NCBI GenBank assembly: GCA_018821785.1
Contig: JAHJLI010000060.1
Span: forward strand, 1 to 40,841
Length of the DNA stretch: 40,841 bases
From: Pseudomonadota bacterium
GTDB taxonomy: Bacteria; Desulfobacterota; Desulfobulbia; Desulfobulbales; Desulfocapsaceae
Reading direction: 5' to 3'
Shown here piece by piece: positions 35,375 through 40,841 of this stretch; the first letter of the stretch is position 1; the number at the start of each line of letters is the position of its first letter. The notes beneath the pieces were generated by a model. The model was not told the DNA's origin. It saw only the letters and a list, made by a program, of their open reading frames with translations, and did no database searches. The translations under genes were made by a program, and so were the position numbers.

Positions 35375-37153
35375 ATGTATAAAGATTTTTTCAGTATGGC
35401 GCGAGATCCTTTTGCCATACACCCATCACCTGACAACTATTTCGGCTCCAGATCGCATGATCAGGCACTCCATCTTCTTATAGAGAGCGTAAAAGAGGGG
35501 GAACCTTATATTCTGGTGACGGGCGAATACGGAGCGGGCAAGACACTTCTCTGCCTCAAGCTCTGCCGGTTTTTCGAGACGGAAACCGATCTTTCAGCGG
35601 TCACGGTTTCCTCACCGGCTGCCCCGTATGGTCAATTGCTGAAATCGATTGCCGCACAACTGGAGGTGACCGGGGTTACCAATTTTTGCAAGACCGTGGC
35701 CCAGTTTGAGGCGACTCTGTTCAATTTCTTCATTTCCGGGAAAATTCGGCAATCCGTATATCTTGTAATCGACGACCTGCAGGATTATGAACCGCAAATG
35801 CTTGTGCATTTCAGATATCTGACCAATTTTCATATCAGGGATTTCTATCCCTTTCGTCTCATCTGTTTTTCCTACACAGGCTTTATTGAAGAACTGCAGA
35901 AAAATCCTAAATTTGTCTCTTTCCTCCAGCGATTTCGTCGACGGCTTAATATTCAACCCTTGCAGGAAGACGAACTGAAAGAATACATCTACTTTCGATT
36001 GCTGCAGGCAGGAGCGAAGGGACGGCCTTTTTTTGATGATGACTCCCTTCAATGCATAGCAAATATCACCGGAAGAATCCCGCGACTGGTCAATAATCTG
36101 TGCGATCGACTCCTCTTGCAAGCAGTTGAGCTGAAAGTTGATCGCATCCATGTCCAACTGGTCCGGGATGTATGCCGCAGTGATGAGCTCGAAAGGATGC
36201 CCCATGCAATTGAAAACAAAATATCAATCGAAAAAGAAAGAAATGTTAGAATTGCCACGAAACGAGCCGATATCTCTATAAATTTAGATTCGATTGCAAC
36301 GGATTATGACGATAACCAGGAAAAAGAGATCCAAACATCTTCTCCTCTTGCCTGGATTACCCGGAGACATCTCAAGACGAGTGCAATAATTCTTGGTGCG
36401 GTTCTTCTCTTGATAAGTCTCATTTTTTTAATGGATCTTTCTCAAATAAATGGCAATCCTTTTACTCCTACGAAGAGTACCATCGGCCATCAATCGGTAA
36501 GCAGTAGGGACGGGAGTGGGGATCAAGCTTCAAGTGCTACAGTGAAGCAAAAAGGGAATAAAATTAGCGAAAAACCAGATGACCGTTATGTGACCCAGAC
36601 CAAAGACACCCCTATTGGTGAAAACACCCTTGATAGTCGCATCAAGATTCATCAGATGACAGCAGTTAATTCTTCAGACTGGGCGACGGAAGCTTCAATC
36701 CTTCCCGGAGAAAAACCTTACACCTTGGAAGTATTCAGCGGTTCTACGCTTGCAGATATCGAAACCGAACTCAGGCGGTTAAAAGATAAAGGCCTTGCTC
36801 CTCTGTTTATTTCCGAGGTCGGTTCAAGTCGGATTGTTGCACAATGGAGTATCTGTCTTGGGAATTTTCCCTCACTACAAGATGCCCAGAACAGCGTGTT
36901 AATGAACAAGGTTCCTCAAGCGGAGGTGCGGTTTCTTCCTTATTCACTCTTGCTTTCACTTGCCACTATTAAGGAAGATGCCGAGAGATTGCAAAAAACC
37001 CTTGAAGTAGATGGGTATCATCCTTGGCTGGAACGTTTGGAAAACGGGCAGTATCGCCTTCTAATGGGCGCATATTCTAGAAGAAAAGAAGCGGTCTTGC
37101 GGGTCCAGGAGTTGCGGGAGGAAGGGATCGCGGCGAGCGTTGTCAGAAAATAA
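35375..37153 (+). CDS. ExeA-like AAA ATPase with membrane anchor and SPOR-like repeats
   Basis: The 592-residue product has an ExeA/GspA-like ATPase domain (about residues 1-275), with Walker A G-E-Y-G-A-G-K-T at 50-57 and Walker B L-V-I-D-D at about 129-133. One membrane segment follows at about 334-354, then a disordered Ser/Lys/Asp-rich stretch. Two SPOR-like modules follow (about 448-522 and 529-591; Y-T-L-E-V-F at the start, Y-R-L-L-M-G-A-Y in the second). SPOR domains bind peptidoglycan lacking stem peptides. In the cell the ATPase would be cytoplasmic and the SPOR part periplasmic. It heads a polysaccharide export cluster and resembles the ATPases found in exosortase-linked loci. GGAG is four bases before the ATG. 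Confidence 0.85.
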   Translation: MYKDFFSMARDPFAIHPSPDNYFGSRSHDQALHLLIESVKEGEPYILVTGEYGAGKTLLCLKLCRFFETETDLSAVTVSSPAAPYGQLLKSIAAQLEVTGVTNFCKTVAQFEATLFNFFISGKIRQSVYLVIDDLQDYEPQMLVHFRYLTNFHIRDFYPFRLICFSYTGFIEELQKNPKFVSFLQRFRRRLNIQPLQEDELKEYIYFRLLQAGAKGRPFFDDDSLQCIANITGRIPRLVNNLCDRLLLQAVELKVDRIHVQLVRDVCRSDELERMPHAIENKISIEKERNVRIATKRADISINLDSIATDYDDNQEKEIQTSSPLAWITRRHLKTSAIILGAVLLLISLIFLMDLSQINGNPFTPTKSTIGHQSVSSRDGSGDQASSATVKQKGNKISEKPDDRYVTQTKDTPIGENTLDSRIKIHQMTAVNSSDWATEASILPGEKPYTLEVFSGSTLADIETELRRLKDKGLAPLFISEVGSSRIVAQWSICLGNFPSLQDAQNSVLMNKVPQAEVRFLPYSLLLSLATIKEDAERLQKTLEVDGYHPWLERLENGQYRLLMGAYSRRKEAVLRVQELREEGIAASVVRK

Positions 37154-37245
37154 CCCGGATGATTTTTTCAATTTTGCCTGAATATTTGCATTTTGTGTTC
37201 CGGCTCTTTGCTGACATCATTCAATATAAAAATAATACTATAGAA

Positions 37246-38352
37246 ATGTTAGCCGAAAATATATTTTTTGATTTAGATCTTCTGAAAGAAAAAATACATC
37301 ACAGAACTATTTCAATAGCTCTTGGGCTGTTGGCAATGTTGTTTCTGATCTCCTGCGGACCATCGACTCAATCAACTATCCAGGAATTCGACCAGGAAAA
37401 GGTAGTGGTTGAAGACCTGGATGAGCCGACAAAGGCAGCTATGAGTCAAGAGATTATCAGCGGGTTGAAAATGGGGATGACCCGATACACATTAAGTGCT
37501 GGGGATATCCTTGAAATTATGTATCATATTGATCTCATCAAGTTAAAAACCCCATATCAGGTTGGGGTCCAGGATGAGGTCAGTGTTGAATTCCAGTATC
37601 ATCCAGGATTGAACCGCACCGTGATTGTTCGCCCTGACGGAATGATAACTCTCCCGATTAAGGGTGATTTTGAAATCGGTGGTGAGACGCCTAAAAGAAG
37701 TGCTGAAATTATTGCCAAGGGCTTTTCAGATATTATCCGTGAGCCTGTCGTGACAGTAACGGTCAATAAATTTTCCTCAAAGATCTTTGCTCTTCAGAAG
37801 GCCATCACCAATGCACCACGGGGACAGGCAAAACAAATTCTTGTCAGCCCGGATGGCTTTATCTATCTCCCACTGCTGGACGGAATCAAGGTTGCAGGCA
37901 AAACCATCGACGATGTGAGGACCGAAATTCAGCTCCTCTATGAAAAGGATTTTAAAAATCTTGAGGTATCCCTCCTTTTGGAATCTATCGTCGGAAGACA
38001 GATCTTTGTCTTTGGTCAGGTTCATGCCCCTGGCAAACTCAAGGAACAGCACCCCCTCACCGCCTCGCAGGCCATTGCCCAAGCTGGCGGCATTACCAAC
38101 GATGGTACCCTGGAGCATGTCAAAGTTCTTTTAATTTCTTCAGAAAACAAGCCAGTCATGCGTACTGTTAACATGAAAAAAATCATTGAGGAAGGTCGAT
38201 TTGAAGAGGATGTGCTCCTGCCGGATAACAGCATTGTCTACGTCCCCACCACTGACGTCGCCAAGGCAGGCAAATGGGTGGATGACATTATCCGTCGTAT
38301 TCTCACCTGGACCGGGGTGAACTACACTATAAACTACCAAGTTAACAGGTGA
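37246..38352 (+). CDS. Wza-type polysaccharide export outer membrane lipoprotein
   Basis: Such proteins form the outer membrane exit channel for capsule or exopolysaccharide. A lipobox L-I-S-C follows the hydrophobic stretch ISIALGLLAMLF. After it comes a Poly_export domain (T-L-S-A-G-D-I-L-E-I, then R-P-D-G-M-I-T-L-P) and SLBB-like modules (G-R-Q-I-F-V-F-G-Q-V with the A-G-G-I-T-N-D-G end). The frame is open from 37159. I choose the ATG at 37246 because the signal peptide would otherwise be too long, but neither start has a clear ribosome site. The cysteine is about residue 37 from this start. A 197-base gap with a repeat unit separates it from the Wzz gene. Confidence 0.87.
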   Translation: MLAENIFFDLDLLKEKIHHRTISIALGLLAMLFLISCGPSTQSTIQEFDQEKVVVEDLDEPTKAAMSQEIISGLKMGMTRYTLSAGDILEIMYHIDLIKLKTPYQVGVQDEVSVEFQYHPGLNRTVIVRPDGMITLPIKGDFEIGGETPKRSAEIIAKGFSDIIREPVVTVTVNKFSSKIFALQKAITNAPRGQAKQILVSPDGFIYLPLLDGIKVAGKTIDDVRTEIQLLYEKDFKNLEVSLLLESIVGRQIFVFGQVHAPGKLKEQHPLTASQAIAQAGGITNDGTLEHVKVLLISSENKPVMRTVNMKKIIEEGRFEEDVLLPDNSIVYVPTTDVAKAGKWVDDIIRRILTWTGVNYTINYQVNR

Positions 38353-38549
38353 TTGTGAGATATTGCTGCGGATGTAAAATGTCAGCAGTGCTTTTCAGAA
38401 GTAGAAAGATTATTGGTCCCTTAGAAATATTGTTTCATGTTTTTGCGCTGAGTTTTTCGCGATCGGTTATCCCCCGCAAGAGGGGATCTGAAAAAAGTAA
38501 CCCAAAAAGGGTATCAGCAAAAATCCCGTTTATCGGGCTTAGGAATTGA
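38353..38549. other. Gap between the Wza and Wzz genes (197 bases)
   Basis: An unusual non-coding gap inside an otherwise tight export cluster. It contains an R1 repeat unit (38413-38543), and the AGGA of the next ribosome site lies at its right edge. No hairpin terminator with a T-run is seen. Confidence 0.5.
38413..38543 (+). repeat. Dispersed intergenic repeat R1, unit 4
   Basis: The unit begins TTGGTCCCTTAGAAATA, shares TGTTTCATGTTTTT with the others, and ends ATCCCGTTTATCGGGCTTAG. The end forms a small stem CCCG-TTTAT-CGGG. It is longer than the other units, with a middle insert. Its last bases lie directly in front of the wzz start codon and include its AGG-type ribosome site. Confidence 0.55.
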
Positions 38550-40214
38550 ATGTCCGAAAAAAAATCATATAGCGAACTTTTTCATGCCGGAATCGACCCA
38601 ATGGCTTCTCCTGGGTCTGCATCGATAGAAGATAGCCCGGGGATAAAGAAACAGCAGAAAATAGATCAAAATTCCGGATTGGATGCAACCATTCAAGCCA
38701 AGGAAGAACGACCACGCCATACCGCCATCATTCCCGGTTATGAAAAAGACCGGATCAAGGAGCGGAAGATCCTGACGCTCAGGGATCTTTTATATATATT
38801 TTTCAAACACCTCCAGTCTATCACCATTGTTACCGTTGTCTGCTTTGTTGCGGCTGGCGCCTATTCTTTAATAGCAACCCCTTTATATAAATCCGACACT
38901 AAAATTTTGGTCAGACTGGGGCGAGAGAAATTGTCCGACCTGAGTGAATACAGTAGAAATGTCAGTGTATTGTATCAGGAAAGGAACCAGGATGTGAATA
39001 ACGAGCTGGAAGTCTTCAAGGGAGATGAGCTCTCTCGTATGGTATATGAAGACCTAAAGGCTCATTTCGAGCAGACAGAAAAAGTTATTGGCAATAGTGG
39101 TGGGAGACTGAGCACATTTTTTGCTCGTATTTCGGCAATTTTGACTGGATCCAAGCTCAGTCGAGAGGATGAAATCATCCTCTTTTTGAAAGATTCACTA
39201 CAGGTGGAATTTCTGGCGGAAACAGATATCCTCCGGTTGACATTCAGCTCTCCGGATCCAGAATTTGCCGCGACTGCTGCCAACGCATATGCAAATGCTT
39301 TCGTCAGGTTGCGTACCACGATTTACGAGAAGAAAAATTCGTATAACTTTTATCTCGAGCAGATGGCTTTGTCCCAACAAAAGGTCGATGACTTGGTAGC
39401 GGAGCAGACGGCTTTTTCGCGAAAATGGCAGATCTCGGAAATTGAAAAGGAAAAAGAGTTGATTTTACAACACAGGGAAAATCTTGAAGCTGAAAGCCTT
39501 AGGGTGCAGCAAGATTATAATCAAACGATTGCTCTTCTAGCCGGCATAAAGAAAATGTACGATACACCGGGGGATTGGATTGAAACTCCGAAAATGAGCG
39601 AAAATGAGATGGTCGATCGGCAGGGATACCTGCAGGATGTTGATAGACAGTATTTTACCCTCAAACTTGAACGTTCACGCCTCAGCAGCCAATTTACCGA
39701 AAAATCGCGAGAAATTCAGCAGATAGATTCCAGCATTGCTCAGCTGCGAAAACAGAAATATTTGAGCCTGATGAATATCCTGGAGTTGGCCCGTACTGCC
39801 AGAGAACCTATCGTCAAAGGATTAGCTTCAGAAATTGAAAGGAAAAACAAGCGCATTAATGATTTGATTCAGGCCACTTTTATTGATCAAAATTTTAAAG
39901 CAAATAAGGCTCTTGCCCTCGACATCTTGGCCAATTACACAAAAAAAGCCGAAGACTTGCGAATCTACGATGATCTAGATAAAAAACGGATCACAAGTTT
40001 GAGCACTATCAATACAGCCATAACCCCCTTGCAACCCTATTTCCCCCAAAAGCAATTGATTTTGTTGACAGCTACCTTTTTTGGAGTTTTCCTAAGCTTC
40101 GGCCTATCAGCGGTCAAGGAGTTTTTCACCCATGTATTCAGAGATGGACAGGATATTGAAAGTATTCTAAAAACACCTCTATTAATGTCCATTGGCTACA
40201 GGGAGAAATCGTGA
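38550..40214 (+). CDS. Wzz/GNVR-type polysaccharide chain-length determinant
   Basis: The 554-residue product is an inner membrane polysaccharide co-polymerase. After an 80-residue hydrophilic N-terminal extension come a first membrane segment (about 88-109), a periplasmic domain with the G-R-E-K-L type Wzz fold, long charged helices likely to be coiled coils (about 255-330 and 350-450) and a last membrane segment (about 508-526). It regulates chain length and works with the exit channel and the ATPase encoded next to it. AGGA five bases before the ATG lies at the edge of a repeat unit. The stop TGA overlaps a short ATG frame; the next gene really starts at 40252. Confidence 0.85.
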   Translation: MSEKKSYSELFHAGIDPMASPGSASIEDSPGIKKQQKIDQNSGLDATIQAKEERPRHTAIIPGYEKDRIKERKILTLRDLLYIFFKHLQSITIVTVVCFVAAGAYSLIATPLYKSDTKILVRLGREKLSDLSEYSRNVSVLYQERNQDVNNELEVFKGDELSRMVYEDLKAHFEQTEKVIGNSGGRLSTFFARISAILTGSKLSREDEIILFLKDSLQVEFLAETDILRLTFSSPDPEFAATAANAYANAFVRLRTTIYEKKNSYNFYLEQMALSQQKVDDLVAEQTAFSRKWQISEIEKEKELILQHRENLEAESLRVQQDYNQTIALLAGIKKMYDTPGDWIETPKMSENEMVDRQGYLQDVDRQYFTLKLERSRLSSQFTEKSREIQQIDSSIAQLRKQKYLSLMNILELARTAREPIVKGLASEIERKNKRINDLIQATFIDQNFKANKALALDILANYTKKAEDLRIYDDLDKKRITSLSTINTAITPLQPYFPQKQLILLTATFFGVFLSFGLSAVKEFFTHVFRDGQDIESILKTPLLMSIGYREKS

Positions 40215-40251
40215 TGACCACACGGATATACCTGGAAAAGAGAGGGTTATC

Positions 40252-40841
40252 ATGCCCCTGATTCCTGATCAACAAAGAAAACGCAATGGAGTACTCCTTC
40301 TTGAAAACCTTCATGATGAGTTTTTGAGCCTCGTCCTGGAAAAAATCCATCCTGGCCCCGATGACAGCCTTTCACTCTGTCTTTCTTCATGTCGACAGGA
40401 AGAAGGGGTGTCGACCATTGTCTTCAATATGGCCATTGCCCTTTCACGGAATATACAGAGAAGAATTCTCCTTGTCGATGCGAATACCCGGAGACCAAAA
40501 TTGCATTCTTGGTTCAAACTCTCTCTGGAGACACCTGGTCTCATTGATGTATTAGAGGGTGAAGCAAGTTTCGATGATGTGCTGCATAAAAATGAAGATG
40601 GTATGTTCGCCTTGGTTACAACTGGAAAGAAGGCCAGACATCCCATCGTATTATTTGACGGAAAAACCCTCGACCAATTTTTGACCCAGGCGCGACAGCA
40701 GTTTGATATCATTATTTTTGATTCTCCATCCTTACAGGCCGGTCCCGAAGCAATTGTCCTTGCTCGTAAACTCGACGGCTTTATTTTAGTTATTGAGGCA
40801 GAAAAAACGCGATGGGAAGTGGCAACATACCACAAGGAGCA
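40252..40841 (+). CDS. CpsD/CapB-like tyrosine kinase family protein, degenerate Walker A (cut by window end)
   Basis: The visible 196 residues resemble the ATPase domain of bacterial tyrosine kinases that accompany Wzz proteins. Walker A-like residues are S-S-C-R-Q-E-E-G-V-S-T at 45-55; the usual G-E-G-K-S-T has lost its lysine (V53) and first glycine. The second motif L-L-V-D-A-N-T-R-R-P keeps the aspartate but has N in place of D. The Walker B region I-I-I-F-D-S-P-S is kept. The nucleotide site is therefore doubtful; a pseudokinase or scaffold role is possible. GAGAGGG precedes the ATG. The gene runs beyond the right edge, so the tyrosine-rich tail cannot be judged. Confidence 0.75.
   Translation, partial: MPLIPDQQRKRNGVLLLENLHDEFLSLVLEKIHPGPDDSLSLCLSSCRQEEGVSTIVFNMAIALSRNIQRRILLVDANTRRPKLHSWFKLSLETPGLIDVLEGEASFDDVLHKNEDGMFALVTTGKKARHPIVLFDGKTLDQFLTQARQQFDIIIFDSPSLQAGPEAIVLARKLDGFILVIEAEKTRWEVATYHKE

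Noticed and set aside
40213..40260. ATG overlapping the Wzz stop as start of the next gene
   Set aside because: This frame stops after 15 codons; the real start is the ATG at 40252 with GAGAGGG.

Overview
The window looks like a chromosomal segment of a Desulfobacterota bacterium, most likely of the Desulfobulbales group. This rests on protein character and gene order, not on a database search. The leftward run serA, DUF1844 gene, ispE, tRNA-Gln, prs, rplY, pth, carD, rluD, coaE, rho, rpmE, prfA, prmC, murA is an arrangement I know from deltaproteobacterial genomes. A GlnRS gene and a doubled-FeoA ferrous iron locus fit an anaerobic Gram-negative. No phage, transposase, rRNA or CRISPR array is visible.

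Layout. (1) 112-13975, minus strand: a housekeeping block for cell wall precursor (murA), translation termination (prfA, prmC), ribosomal proteins (rpmE, rplY), transcription (rho, carD), CoA (coaE), pseudouridine (rluD), peptidyl-tRNA recycling (pth), PRPP (prs), isoprenoids (ispE) and serine (serA). tRNA-Gln(TTG) lies inside the 3' end of the ispE reading frame. (2) 14399-17601, plus: gltX and glnS. (3) 17809-20907, plus: an iron-uptake operon of a FeoA-like protein, a 56-residue Cys-rich FeoB-associated membrane peptide, FeoA and FeoB, with a terminator-like hairpin after the first gene. (4) 20928-31348, minus: DUF4177 protein, a 21-unit MORN repeat protein, avtA, a nucleoside-recognition (Gate) membrane protein, a small Cys protein, a SixA-type phosphatase, a double universal stress protein, an acyl-CoA synthetase fused to a GNAT acetyltransferase, and argJ. 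(5) 31675-35072, plus: cardiolipin synthase, a metallophosphoesterase overlapping it, and a PPK2 polyphosphate kinase. (6) 35375 to the right edge, plus: the start of an exopolysaccharide export cluster with an ExeA-like ATPase carrying SPOR-like repeats, a Wza-type lipoprotein, a Wzz-type protein and a truncated CpsD-like ATPase lacking its Walker A lysine.

Most notable non-coding structure: a dispersed intergenic repeat family (units at 7385, 7494, 33934 and 38413, all in the same orientation) with a shared left motif and a shared right end. A second, hairpin-bearing repeat family lies at 3503 and 5649. Neither matches a named element that I know. Other candidates are promoters for serA, gltX, rpmE and the polysaccharide cluster, and a strong intrinsic terminator directly in front of pth.

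All homology statements come from recognising motifs and family architecture by eye. Promoter and operator calls are pattern matches only.
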